From the NCBI GenBank assembly GCA_946902875.1, contig OX336345.1, positions 5,983,395 through 6,047,394 of the forward strand: DNA of 64,000 bases. The letters run 5' to 3'. The translations under genes and the position numbers were made by a program. Every line of letters starts with the position of its first letter. The stretch's first letter is position 1. The notes below the pieces were generated by a model. That model was not told the origin of the DNA. It ran no database searches and saw nothing but the letters and a program-made list of their open reading frames with translations. Of this stretch, positions 21,261 to 33,035 are shown in pieces. The stretch is from Nematopogon swammerdamellus (taxonomy: Eukaryota; Arthropoda; Insecta; Lepidoptera; Adelidae).

Positions 21261-21540
21261 CGTGCGGGACCGGTACTCATAAGAACAGCCCCACTGCATC
21301 TCTCTCCGTGCATGTCATAAAAGGCGACAAAGGGACAAGGACAAGGTGCCGTGCTAACGGGCGATAGGTTAGCCACCTCCCTCCTTGGCACGATCCTTCC
21401 ACCGAGTCATATAGGAGTTTGTTGTGTCTTTATCCGAATAATTTACTAAACGTGTTAATCAGGATTGTGATGTAATTTACCAGAGTTCTTACAGGACAAA
21501 ACCGATTTCTCTACTAACCCCGATTGTCGGGATGTAATTA
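21261..21540 (+). mobile_element. SINE-C with H2 head, near full length
   Basis: The H2 head (GGGACCGGTACTCATAAG ... ATGTCATAAAAGGCGACAAAGG) is followed by GACAAGGTGCCGTGCTAACG, CTTGGCACGATCCTTCCACC, and a tail containing ATTGTCGGGATG. This is the clearest copy linking H2 to a SINE-C body; the same H2 heads SINE-A bodies at 4851 and 10989. Confidence 0.82.
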
Positions 21541-21544
21541 GATA

Positions 21545-23005
21545 AATAATAATGGTAAAATCAAATCACTAAATAAAGGTGTTACATTATTTAAAGAAAA
21601 TAAATCAGCAAAGAAAAGACGTGCTAAATTTACATATAAAAATCTCAATCGCGAACGTCAACGGCAATGCAGCTGCAATTTTAAACAAACAATGGAATTA
21701 AATAATCTCATTAAAATTCAAAGGAAGGTGTCAATCTCCCACCGGGATCCACCGCGGCGGCGCGGGCGGAGGGGGACGGAGGACAGCCGGTGACAGCAAA
21801 AAGTTAATCCTCACCTCACACCCGCGAGTGCAACAAAGGAGAACGCAAACATATGAATTATTATAAAAGGCAGGAACGCCATTATCCTGCAAGTGATACC
21901 GAAATGGAATCCTTCTCTCGGTCCATTCGGCGCCGCTGAAGAAGCCTCGTTCCATATTAGACCTAACAAGGAAGACGAAGGGACCAGATTTGCTCGCCGA
22001 GACGGAGCAAATCTGTTGCGAAGATACCCCTGACGTGTTTATTTTGCGAAATCCAATTTAACGCTGACATTTTGCCTGTCAACCTTAACAGATTATAAAA
22101 TGGAAATGTGAAGCAAATCACGAGACAGCGCAGGCGCGGGCCAGACCGGACTCCAACGGACAGAAGTTCGCTAAAGGCTATATTATAGTAACTCTACCAA
22201 GCAGACTTCCACCACCTTTAAGCAAGTGAGTATTTCAGCATTCCCTGTTTTTTTCACACGCAACTCTCAAATCTCAAAAGCGGGATTTCCTCGAACTAGC
22301 TGTAATTGACACGGACGAATCGTAACTCTTCTAAAGCAAATACCTCGGTGATGGTCGTCGAAGGATCGCCCATAAATAAAACAAAGCGGCGATGTTCGCA
22401 ACTTTAACTCGTTCATTTTGGTCATTCCGGCCGGATTCTGCGAAAGGGTGCAATAAAAATCGCTCGAATCCCCGCAAATATTCGCATTCGTCTTTACTGT
22501 CCCTTCTTGTGTACAGTGCTAGAGCCTTCTTTCCAAAGTAGGCACAGAACCTTTACACAATGATCCGGACTCGCACAATACCGTCTTCGCATTACCCATA
22601 ATAATTATTACTTACAATAGTCTGCGAGATTTACGACGAAACCAAACTCAAAAATGCTGTCCGTGAATTCGCGGCAACAAAGTATTTCTTTATTAATTTT
22701 GGTACATAAAACGAATGTAAATATTTTAGTCGATATGATTGTTATGGAGTTAAACCTTAACTGCTGTATGTTTATTGGATATTTGAATGATTTATGTTCT
22801 CGAGGCTGCGCCGCCGCCGCCCAGGCCGAGAACTGCGGCTGGGGCACGACGGCGGCGGCAATAACTCAGTTACCTCAACTATAAAGTTTTCGTAAGCTTA
22901 CTTCTGAGATTTTTGTTAAGGTGGTCGGCTGCGGTGGAGGTGGAGATGACGACAACGCAACAACATGCAGTTCAAACGCAATATTGACTCTATGATTGCC
23001 CTATT
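21545..23005. other. Unassigned DNA
   Basis: About 1.5 kb without recognised repeats. GC-rich patches at 21740-21800 and 22800-22865 (alanine/proline-type GCC runs) give frames up to 79 residues without domains. Confidence 0.35.
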
Positions 23006-23008
23006 AAA

Positions 23009-23256
23009 GTCCGGCCTCTGAGAGAATGCGTTCTTGACGTCTGCCAGTTGGTCACAGTGATACCTGTCTGATTTGCTTAAAAAGTACGACAAGTTTGTCA
23101 CAATAGTACTAAATGGTATAAACAATAGAAAATGTTCATAATTATCTTAGTACGAACGTGCAGTTGCAGGAGTGAGTAATACCTATAAACTTGTAAAATG
23201 AGTGATGAAATGTCCAACTGACAGAATTCAAGAACGCATTCTCTCAGCGGCCGGAC
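23009..23256. mobile_element. MITE with about 45-bp terminal inverted repeats
   Basis: GTCCGGCCTCTGAGAGAATG then CGTTCTTGA at 23009-23037 pairs with the complement at 23228-23256 with one mismatch. Weaker complementarity continues inward (CAGTTGG). The element is 248 bp with an AT-rich, non-coding interior. Target duplication is unclear (TTAAA left, TATAA right). Confidence 0.7.
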
Positions 23257-23775
23257 TATAAGCTGGTGTCTAAATAAAAAGCAAAACAATAGGACAGTGT
23301 CACCGTCTCGCATCGTAGGTAGATGAATCAGATGCAGAGCAATTGCGTAATAATGAATGCCTATATAAGCATAAAATTCCAACAAAGATTTAAGCGCACT
23401 CTGCGGTGCGACGGCTGTTGCGGCGAATGCGGCGGGAGTCACAACAATAATAAATGGGGTACGAATCGATCGGGAGAGTCATCCATCTTGCTTACAAACC
23501 GAGCTTGTACATAAACATCGGTAAAGGTATCAATCTTCATTCGGACGGAGACCAATAAAAGTTTAAAGTTTCGTTCATTGTGAACGGGATTGTATGCCTT
23601 TTATGGGCATTCGCAGCGAGAGCGGAGATGTTTAGAATAGCGTCGAGCGTATCAGTCGCTCGCTCCACATCTTGTTGGGCATCATCTGGTCTCTCGTCTT
23701 GCAATTTGCTACGTGTTTTGTCTATATCAATTACAACCTTTGTCTATAACAATGACAATCAGTCAGTGTGCGGTT

Positions 23776-24002
23776 GGTGCGGTGGTGGCTCAGTGGTGCG
23801 GTTGGTCGACTGTTTTAAGCAACCCTGGGCGCTGTCAGTACTTGGATGGGTGACCGCTCGACCGTCGTTGGAGGCTGACCGTGGTTCGGATTGCACGTTA
23901 AACTGTAGGTCCATTTCCTTCTTACCTTACTAGGTGGTAGGGTTTATCCCGGTCGGGTTGGTACAAGCGCACTGAACGAAACGTCTGTCGAAACGGCTTA
24001 TT
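23776..24002 (+). mobile_element. SINE-A copy with 5S/tRNA composite head, 3' truncated
   Basis: TGGCTCAGTGG (A-box-like) at about 23786, TTAAGCAACCCTGGGC and CAGTACTTGGATGGGTGACC (5S-like) at 23815-23854, GTGGTTCGGATTGCACG near 23881, then AACTGTAGGTCCATTTCC and ACTAGGTGGTAGGGTTTATC. The copy stops at GTCGAAACGGCTTA and is followed by an AAATAAATAAATAAATAA stretch. Confidence 0.87.
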
Positions 24003-24049
24003 TCTATAAAACAATAAAGTATATTAAATAAATAAATAAATAATAAATT

Positions 24050-24460
24050 GGACTCAGTCAGACAACGGCTGAGCTAAACGGTGACACAATAAAGGGTAGC
24101 CGGTAATTATATAAACACCAAAGCATCGTCGACGCCGAGCTGATAGAAATCAGAATACCAGTGGCCGGACTCGCGCACCGCGCTGCCGCCGCGCAGCTCG
24201 CGAGGTTTCTCCAGCTATCGAGGTTAACGAGAAGGTTTTGATTGTTGGTAACATTTTTAAAATAAATACATATTCAAATTTCTTTTTAATATCAATTTAC
24301 TCGTACCCGCTCGGCGCGACCGGTCGCTGCGGAGGCGGCGATCCATATGGGAACTATTTGACATAATTCTTATCAAAATTTGTTGTTTGTAAGCATTCGG
24401 CCGACAAAGCTTTAAAAAAATATATTTAAGAGGACTTTCGTTTTATTCGTTGTGTTCGAT
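24050..24460. other. Unassigned DNA
   Basis: Alternating GC-rich (24165-24215, 24300-24345) and AT-rich segments. No frame or family repeat. Confidence 0.35.
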
Positions 24461-25290
24461 GTTTTGTTCGTCATTGTGCTTGTTTTAACTCCAAACATCT
24501 CACGGCCGAGGAGAGGAGACACGAACTTTTGATAAACGCTCTAATAACACTCATCTAATGACTGCTGACTGACGATTGTTAGTCGAGATGACGAGGAGTT
24601 TTGGAGATTTAGTTGGAACAACAATCGTTCAGCGTCAAAGCGCCGACCCGAGCGGCCGGAGCGGAGCGCGTCGCCCAAAGTTGGTACGCGACGACGCGAC
24701 GGCCACCCTCGTCGTCAAATCCTTTGTCATTACGACACGATTCCACACTCGACCGCAAGAATGTCATGTAATAAAAAGTTGTATTGCACACGCACGCCAC
24801 AGTACCGCACCAATATGTCCTGCCGCAGCCCCGCGAATACGACGCAACTACGCGACGCGACGCCACACGACGACGACGAAGACGTGCCGCCTCGTCCGCT
24901 CCACGAGCGCCTGAGAACTCGCCCGTCGGCGAACATAATTTCAGAGTGTCGCGGTCGTGGTCCTGTCTATTGTTATTAAAGTAATCACGGCTCTCCACTC
25001 GTCTCGGCGGAGCGGCGCGGCGGAGCTCTCTATACTCACATCCAAACGTTACGGGATAAACAAAGGACGACGCGGGAATTCAATGAAAGCCCATTATGTT
25101 ATCGAGGGCTCTTCTGCTCTGTCTAAATATTTTCCGCTTTCGAGTTGACACGTCGCTCTCGCGGTCGCGCCGGAGTGCCCGCCCCGCGCCCGCGCCGCTG
25201 TGCCGCTGCCTGCCCGCCGGCCAGCGCGCGCCAGGAATTCCAAGTGGACTGCGATAACATACTGGCCGCTATGCTTTATGGTGTCCATTT
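24461..25290. other. GC- and CpG-rich block, possible promoter or first-exon region
   Basis: This is the longest GC-rich stretch in the window and is free of recognised repeats. Several frames of 60-129 residues are open on both strands at once, arginine- and alanine-rich as expected from CpG-dense DNA, so none is credible as protein. In an AT-rich insect genome such a block can mark a gene start, but I see no defining promoter motif. Confidence 0.3.
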
Positions 25291-27770
25291 TGTAGTTTAA
25301 ATGTTTGAACCCAGACTGCGAGCATTTCTTACATTTTCAGAGAACGGCGACGTCGTCGCCGCCAGATTCGATCTATAGCAGGCGAGAACTTCCTTGAACC
25401 ACACATCCGCAGAAATTTCAAGTTTCAAATTGACCTCCAAAATCCTTAGAGAAACTTCAACGGATAGTTTACCGCTTCGAGTGCTAGTGGAAGCTAAGAC
25501 GATGAGGAAGGACCATTGATGCGTGAATGTTTTGAAAATATTACCACGAAGGCTACCGCACCTGGTTTGTTTTGTTGTAAATGTATGTAGGAGGCAGCGA
25601 TGTGGTACATTATTATAACCTCATCTGTAAGAGGATACTCTTGTAGCGGACGGAGCGACGCGACGCCGAGCACTCTCTGTGGTCGTCCGGTAGCACACCG
25701 ACACTCGATCAAATAAAACATACAAGAGTTGTTTTTTAAGCCGATTCACCGCTCACTCACTCCTTCAAAATATTGTCTTTCTTTAAACGTTGTGCATTAT
25801 CTGAATGCCTTCAGGAAATTTGCTGGAGCAAACTTGTCAAGTAATTTCATAATTTCTTCTTTAAAATTTATTTTGTCTATCTTTTAAATTTGATGAAGAT
25901 TTGAAGATAAGGGATCGTCCTCCGACAAATAAACCTACAACCAAGTTTTAAAATAGGTGGCTTTAAACAAATTCCTGCATTTGGTTGTAGAAATCTAAAA
26001 ATCCTAAAGTATTAATAACTATATTTCCAAATGAACATCAAGGGAAGAGTTAAAATACAAATAATATTACTCATAAAAACTGCTTAATGTTTCCTATAAT
26101 CGTACTCTAAGGGAGACTATTGGACAGTATTCCGAGTACGCTGACGGCTCAGTTGCGTTGCGTTGGCGGCGGCTGTGGCGTTTCGTCGCTAGATAGCCAT
26201 ACTGATGCGATGCTTGAAGAACTCGTGCGAGGGCGATTCACCTGAAGTACGCACATCACAGCGGCTATGTATGATAGCCGGGCTATCCCGATGTCTTTAG
26301 TAGTAGCCTCCTCAGACCATACCCGATCGATGGCTAAGTTAAGTTTGCCAAATATTAATCTCAAGGACAGATTTCATGGACAGTGTATTCTTGAGTAGTC
26401 TGCACAGATCAATGGTAGTGGCTCTTCGCATCGGTTTTACGAGTGGAAACAATAGTGATTGTAGTGATGTGGACATAGGCGTGTTGAAACTTGTACATGT
26501 GTACACATACACTCGCCCCACTCTGTACCAGAGTTGCCAGATGGACCAGGTTGTTTTTTATTTTATTTTATTTTTCGGGTTTGATTGTTTCGAAAAATCA
26601 AAGGTAGGGTTCATTAAAATCGCTAACATGGAGGCAGTAAGGAAATAGTGGATAAATACATTATATTATAGACATAGCATTTCACATTTTTTTTAATATT
26701 TTAAATCACCTGCAACTGCTTTCAACAATTTCAACAATCGCTCGAGTATGCGCGTCAAAATTGAAAATCAAGGACACATCATAGTCCACTTTGCTTATAT
26801 TTTATTATACCGTGGATAGAGCATCGAAAGCATGCACTGTCCGCGGTAAAGGTGTGCATCTAGCAAATCTGATCGGTACACGTGAACCACTGCACTCGCT
26901 ATTTTATATCCACTCTTGAAATGACCTATACTGATGGCACGATGCCAACCCTCTCGTCCGTGCTCGTCAGGTGAGCATTCTGTAGCGTCGTCGCAGTATC
27001 TAACCTGCTGCCTACATACACCGGGCGAAACGGACCGCCGACGCCCCGCCACCACAACTCAAAACATCACCCGTTTTGTTTCCAATTAGCTACTCAAATA
27101 ATCCTAGCTCTATCAATATTTGATCCAGTTAATTCCTGTTTTGAGACAATAAACCCCAACTGCCGACACCTCGCGCGATATTGACTTCACCGCTGATACT
27201 ATTTGCTCCAAGTTTATTCTGAGCGTTCCAATTATTCATCACGTCTTCGTCGATTAGGTGCTTAAGTGTGCGGTTAAGATCTCGCGTCGGATTATATTAT
27301 GTATTTGTGATAATTAATACACGAGGCGGTTCGTTTAAATTAGTCGAGTTTAGTGTCTATCGTCAGTGTACTCATGTTGCGGTTGTGTGTTTGTCACATT
27401 AGACCGAGATAAGAGTTCCTAGCGTTGTGTTAGAGCACGAGCATAGCTCCTGTTGTTGGGAACTGGCTGTGCATTATATAATTATTATACTTGATTTAAA
27501 TACTTTTCAGTGGGCAGTTACACAACATGTATCTAGTACCTTCTGTAGTATGCCATCTGAATCTTTAATTATTTAAAAATAATTTGTATGATTGGCTTTT
27601 TTATTTTTTATGATTTGATTTTTATAAAGTGGACGATTTTTTAAAAAGCAATGGTGGTTTCATAGGTTCTTGCACACCTAATTAATTGAATGTGGCCGAA
27701 CATTTATTTGGATTTTCATCTTATTTAGTATATATTTTATTCACATTTTAGTTTAATTCAGTATGAATTG
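25291..27770. other. Unassigned DNA
   Basis: 2.5 kb with frames up to 90 residues and no domain, no dispersed repeat and no tandem array. Confidence 0.35.
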
Positions 27771-27772
27771 TA

Positions 27773-28031
27773 ATTGAAGGGTTGAAATTCTATAGGGTTT
27801 ATGTGCCTAAAAGTTAAAGTCGAGATATAACAAAAAAACTGAAAAATACACGCATAGTGGCACATAGACCGGTCCTTGTTTTAACAGCGTCTGTGTAGTA
27901 CAGGGCGGAGCTAGGCACTTAGACTCTTTTGTATGTTATTTTATTAGCCTTGGCACATTGATTGTATTTCCGTAAAAATATTGCTTTGCGATTTTTTGGC
28001 ACTTAGACCCTATAGAATTTCAACCCTTCAA
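27773..28031. mobile_element. About 255-bp MITE with 34-bp terminal repeats
   Basis: The left end GAAGGGTTGAAATTCTATAG followed by GGTTTATGTGCC pairs with the right end GGCACTTAGACCCTATAGAATTTCAACCCTTC with few mismatches. ATT and an adjacent TA are also symmetric, so a TA target (Tc1/mariner type) is possible. No coding content. Confidence 0.75.
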
Positions 28032-28059
28032 TTATGTAATAACTGTATACTTATTCAGC

Positions 28060-28650
28060 ATTGCGAAACTCTCGAAAGAGAGTACCTAGGTAATATTAGT
28101 GCTGTGTTGCGACTATCCAGGCATTTTGTAGTAGCACTCATTTACAACTCAGGCAGGCGACCACTGTTCAACTAGGTACCTACTCTACAAATTTGCAATA
28201 AATTATATTTTGTCTTTGTCTATATACCTAGCACCTCGGACTAGCATACTGAACCGACTTGAACCGGGAATACAGGTTTTACAAAAGACAGAAACTGGTA
28301 GGCTATCTGATATATTATTTAAGGTAGACTAATAGTAATGTAAATACAACCGTCTGTATCACAACCGCGTAGGTTAGTTTAGACGGAACTACTGTATGTA
28401 ACATTATTTTGTGAAATTTCATTAAAATTATTTGTGTGTTGTTTGTACCTATATGGCACTATTACACCACTAGTCACTGCAATTATTCAATAAATGATTT
28501 TGATTTAGACTTTCGTTGTATATAATTACATTTGATATTTACTGCCACGTACAATTCGAATTTAACTCCTGGTATGGTGAGTAAAGAACAGCAAATGTTG
28601 AAATAAATCTCGCTAGGATTAGGAAGGCAGACGCCGCGCGCCGCCGTTTT
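28060..28650. other. Unassigned DNA
   Basis: A TTGCAATAAATTATATTTTG stretch near 28193 looks like a degenerate retroelement tail. No gene is visible. Confidence 0.35.
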
Positions 28651-28654
28651 ACTT

Positions 28655-29362
28655 AAAAACCGGCCAAGTGCGAGTCGGACTCGCGCACCGAAGTTTACGT
28701 AGGTACCTACCACCGCGTAATAGATCGGTTTTTATTATCTGTTGTTTTACATTATTTTGAGGTTGCACAATAATCACGCCAAGTATGTATTGTTACCGTT
28801 TTTACGATAGAGCAAAGAGAAAACAAAACAAAAAACTTAAAAAAAACACGTTTCTTGAATTACCTTGGTGAGTGACTTTGGTGACCGCATAAATTTTTTA
28901 CTTTTTGTTTTTTTTATTTCTTTTTTAAATATTTTTTTTTCTAGGATATCCGCCATAATAAATAACACAGTACCTTTACTGTGAAAATTTCAACCGGCTA
29001 CCTACATTTCAAAAGTTTATTGGAAGTAAGGTTATGTACATATATAGGTATTCTTTATTAAACTAATATAAATTAAAACTAAAAAAAAAACTTAATGTTA
29101 AAGTAAAACAATTTTCTCCAATTCGACCGTCGCGTGCTGGGTACCGCTTGGGGGGTCGACGCGTCGACCCCCCAAGCACACTGGCTGCGTTGCCCCTCTG
29201 AATTTCTAGGCTAATTCATTAACCTACATTCGATTTAGTTCATAAGATACATCGCTCGGACAGACAGTCAGACAAACAGACGGACAGTCAGACAAACAGA
29301 CAGACAGCGTACGCCTATAGTAATAGGCTTCCGTCCGTACGAATGAGGAAACCTAAAACAAG
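28655..29362 (+). mobile_element. Repeat D, longest copy, with embedded palindrome
   Basis: The head AAACCGGCCAAGTGCGAGTC, then GGACTCGCGCACCGA, is followed by AACACGTTTCTTG, an AT-rich stretch, ATCCGCCATAATAAATAACA, AATTTCAACCGGCTACCTAC and a GACAGTCAGACAAACAGACG tail, ending AATAGGCTTCCGTCC. Two segments look inserted: 28857-28890, and 29100-29215 containing the palindrome. No open frame. This is a short non-autonomous lepidopteran-type repeat; I do not assign a published name. Confidence 0.8.
29146..29177. repeat. Perfect 32-bp palindrome
   Basis: The 16-base half GCTTGGGGGGTCGACG is followed at once by its exact reverse complement, with no loop. It lies inside repeat D, where other copies have no counterpart. 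Confidence 0.9.
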
Positions 29363-30875
29363 GCCCAGATTTCAGCCAACGGGGGCCACAAAAAAAAGCT
29401 ATTCCTAATTTCCATTCGGCTGTGTAGCCGTTTACGCGGATCGTAATTTTCCACAAATTTACGATGCCGCTGTGTCGAGCAAGACAATAAAACAATCAGA
29501 TAGCGGTTTACGGGTGAATCCGGCTGATTCGTCCGCGTTATCCTAATTAAACGCCGATAGAGATCTCGAAGCAAATGCGAACCAACAAATATACGCGCTA
29601 TCGAGAGGACAAATCGGCTCGCCCGTGTGCCTACTGAGCCGCGAATCGCTACCGGTTTTTTGTGGCATCTGCGGTCGAGATTGGAGCAGGTAGTATGTAA
29701 GCAGTAACCACCAGCCGCGAGCAGCCTGGGGACGCAGCAAGGCATCGCTTGCTACGATCCGAGCGACGGCCAATGTATTTATTTATCGTCTCTATCTCTT
29801 CTTCTCTACTCTCTACTTCTTATAAAAGGTATCGTCTGCCTGTATGTATGTTTGAGGTAAACTCAGGAGTCACTGAACAGATTTATTTGTGGATTGCACC
29901 AATGTAAAGAGTAGTTCTTGAGGCTCACTATAGGATATACACCATCGCGCTAAATTACCTTAGGGCTGAGCAGTATCAAAGGATACTTCCTTACACAGTA
30001 CGAACTGAATTTAGTGTCGAATGGTAGTAATAGATGGTGTTAGCAGTTCTGTTTCGTTGCGTTGCAGTATTGGTTTATTGCAGTATTGAGTTACAGAAAA
30101 CATACATCCATTCAGAATAATGCATGTACATTGTTTTCATGCTAAATAATTATTGTTATTTGCTTGCTTTGGGCATAAATTTAGGTGTCTAAAGGTGAGT
30201 GTAGTGTTGTGTGTTAGTTCTGTGCGTGGGGTGAGGTGAGGGTGTGTGTGTGCATGTTTGTACGTTTGTGGTTTTTTATTTATATCTTTCATTTATATAT
30301 AATAATATATAGTATATTTACATTTATATTTTATGATGCTTTAACTTATGCTTATGCAAACGACCGACGCGCGTGTCGGTTACCATGGTTACGTGGCTCT
30401 TTATGGGAGTCTAGTACATAAAAGTACTTAGAGGAGAGGCGCGCTCATGTGTGATTCCTAGGCTCAGTGCTCAGTGGTGCTGGCGATGCGCCCTCTCCGC
30501 CGAATACTCTCCGGCATGTATTTAATCCGGACGTGTTTCGATATTTGTGAAGTTGATGCTAGTGACAGCTACTCCAAGCGGCCGCAAGCTACATTCTAGC
30601 TACAGATATTATCGATACTAGGAACGACGAAAGATTATTCCACCAACTTGTATGCGATGCGCCGCGACGCGTGTTGCGAGGCTTGTATGTAGGTAAAGGC
30701 GAGACCGAGTATATAATTTCGATAAAATTTTACTATCCATACCTTACCACTACAGTTTTTAGGGCTCCGTACGTAAAATCTGAAATAAAGTTCCATACAA
30801 TGTCGCTTTGTCTGGTAGCATGACTAACTATGCTTGTAGTACAACTCCCTATAGATTTAGGATATATTTTTCTAT
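29363..30875. other. Unassigned DNA
   Basis: Overlapping minus-strand frames (75, 76 and 130 residues) at 29268-29773 show no domain. A GT-rich tract near 30180-30260 and an AT-rich tract near 30270-30340 are visible. Confidence 0.35.
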
Positions 30876-30887
30876 TGCCAGTTTAGC

Positions 30888-30975
30888 CTCAGTTAGCATT
30901 AACCAATCGGCTAAAGTGACATTTCTCATACAGTTGATAAAAGTTAACGGGAGTTAAATTTTAACCGAAGGTGTT
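30888..30975 (+). repeat. Dispersed repeat G copy
   Basis: GTGACATTTCTCATACAG, AAGTTAACGGGAGTTAAATT and TTAACCGAAGGTG correspond to GGCGTTTCTCATACATC, AAATTAACCGGCAAC and TTTAGCCGAAGGT at 43334-43396. Class unknown. Confidence 0.5.
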
Positions 30976-31525
30976 AAAATATGGCCTTAACCTCTTTAAT
31001 TTTGGGTAGAAGATGAAGAAAACCATTTTATCAGTAGTTCCTGCAACAGTCGAGCCACCGCTGGATGTGTTCATACGATTCCATCGACTCGTCCAAATCA
31101 AACCTAATACAAACACCAACATGAAGTTGCCTCCATCTATCGAATCGATACGCACGGGTACATCACTTCCAGACGCGACACGGCTCGGCGGCGGAGTTCG
31201 ATTCAGAAGTTTTTGTCGTTCGTTGTCGATTGCCGCTGAGCTGAGTCTTGACGCTGTTCGCTCATCTACTGGTTCCTAGTACTGTTTCTTCCTAGTATAA
31301 CATGTCGCGTCTCTGCCTAATGTCGCTTAGAGACTGGCCATCCTTACTTAATGCGAATTTCAACCCAATTTTTTTTTCTGAGTCTGCCTTCTGTTCGCAC
31401 AAATCTTAGTCTGCCTGCTGTTCGACAGAAAAAAGCAAGCGCAACGACAGAATAAAAAGCGAAAAGCGCAACGAAAGATAAACTATTGACAGAAAAATTA
31501 TGCTGGCATTGAGATATTAGTGCTG
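30976..31525. other. Unassigned DNA
   Basis: A + frame of 88 residues (31013-31279) has no recognisable domain. GCGCAACGA repeats appear at 31437-31475. No family repeat. Confidence 0.35.
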
Positions 31526-31530
31526 CCACC

Positions 31531-32068
31531 ACCAACCTTCGGCTGCCAATCACCAAAGTTCACCTGTTAACGACGAACCTTCAGCTGCCAACCACCATCG
31601 ATCGGTTGTCAGACACAAACCTTCGGATGCCAACCACCAAAGTTCACCTGTTAACGACGAACCTTCAGCTGCCAACCACCATCGTTCGGTTGTCAGACAC
31701 CAACCTTCGGATGCCAACCACCAAAGTTCACCTGTTAACGACGAACCTTCAGCTGCCAACCACCATCGTTTGGCTGTCAAACACCAACCTTCGGTTGCCT
31801 ACCACCAAAGTTCACCTGTTAACCACGAACCTTCAGCTGCCAACCACCATCGTTCGGCTGTCAGACACCAACCTTGGGATGCCAACCACCAAAGTTCACC
31901 TGTAACGACGAACCTTCAGCTGTCAACCACCATCGTTCGGCTGTCAAACACCAACCTTCGGATGCAAACCGCCAACCTTCGGCTGCCAACCACCAACTTT
32001 CGAATGCAAACCGCCAACTTTCGGCTGCCAACCACCGATCTTCGGATGCCAACCTTAGCACCAAGAAG
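31531..32068. repeat. 84-bp minisatellite built from 21-bp subunits
   Basis: The anchor CCTTCGG recurs at 31536, 31620, 31704, 31788, 31872 (as CCTTGGG) and 31955, an 84-bp period with one single-base deletion before the last. Each unit contains four 21-bp relatives of AACCTTCGGATGCCAACCAC. After 31955 the array continues as 21/42-bp subunits to about 32068. Because the period is divisible by three, several frames stay open on both strands (up to 117 residues + and 76 residues -); these are a consequence of the repeat, not evidence of a gene. Confidence 0.9.
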
Positions 32069-32329
32069 GAAGGCCAAACTCTACGCATTGCATGAACACA
32101 ACTACAATACGGGATTGCCGTAATGCGGCATAGAGCGGTAGACAGTGTCTACTCTAGTGTTGTAAAGGCAGAAAAATACCGAAAAATACATTTTGAATAA
32201 AACGAAAAACACAGGGTTTTTCCGTTTCTTTCATGTATGATACCAATTCTGGATGAAATTTTCGCCGCGAAAAGCTCCGCCCCCTTTCCTGATTTAATTT
32301 CTCGAATGTTGATATTTTTTCGCCTGAAT

Positions 32330-32965
32330 CTTATTACTAGATGAAATATAAGACACTTTTATTCTTACACGTTTTTCAATAAAATCGATATTTCCAGAGA
32401 AAAAAAAATATAAAATTATTTTTTCCAAAATGTTCTCAATTGCTGATGTTTTTTTGGCTGATTCTTATTTCTAAACGAAATATAAGACACTTTTATTCTT
32501 ACACATTTTTCAATAAAATCGATATTTCCAGAGAAAAAAAAATATAAAATTATTTTTTCCAAAATGTTCTCAATTGCTGATGTTTTTTTGGCTGATTCTT
32601 ATTTCTAAACGAAATATAAGACACTTTTATTCTTACACGTTTTTCAATAAAATCGATATTTCCAGAGAAAAAAAAATATAAAATTATTTTTTCCAAAATG
32701 TTCTCAATTGCTGATGTTTTTTTGGCTGATTCTTATTTCTAAACGAAATATAAGACACTTTTATTCTTACACATTTTTCAATAAAATCGATATTTCCAGA
32801 GAAAAAAAAATATAAAATTATTTTTTCCAAAATGTTCTCAATTGCTGATGTTTTTTTGGCTGATTCTTATTTCTAAACGAAATATAAGACACTTTTATTC
32901 TTACACGTTTTTCACTTAAGTCGATATTTCCGGAGAGAAAAATAAAACAACTTATTTTTTCATAT
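32330..32965. repeat. 134-bp tandem repeat, left arm
   Basis: AGACACTTTTATTCTTACAC recurs at 32351, 32485, 32619, 32753 and 32887, exactly 134 bp apart. Units contain TTTCAATAAAATCGATATTT and TCTCAATTGCTGATGTTTTT. Alternate units differ by CACGTTTTT versus CACATTTTT, hinting at a 268-bp higher-order step. The last unit diverges (CACTTAAGTCGATATTTCC). Confidence 0.92.
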
Positions 32966-33035
32966 TTTCTCGAATGTTGATGTTTTCTCGCCTGAATCTT
33001 ATTTCTAGACGAAATACGAATCTGCAGTGAATATT

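Noticed and set aside
24576..24998. Protein-coding gene in the GC-rich block (112 and 129 residues on opposite strands)
   Set aside because: Six overlapping frames are open at once, composition is driven by CpG, and no domain or splice structure is visible.
31550..32123. Repetitive proteins of 76-117 residues
   Set aside because: The frames are open on both strands because the period is divisible by three; no start context, splice signal or neighbouring exon supports a gene.
32330..32965. A CRISPR-like array because of regular 134-bp spacing
   Set aside because: The units are contiguous with no unique spacers, the context is eukaryotic, and inverted copies lie on the other side of the foldback centre.
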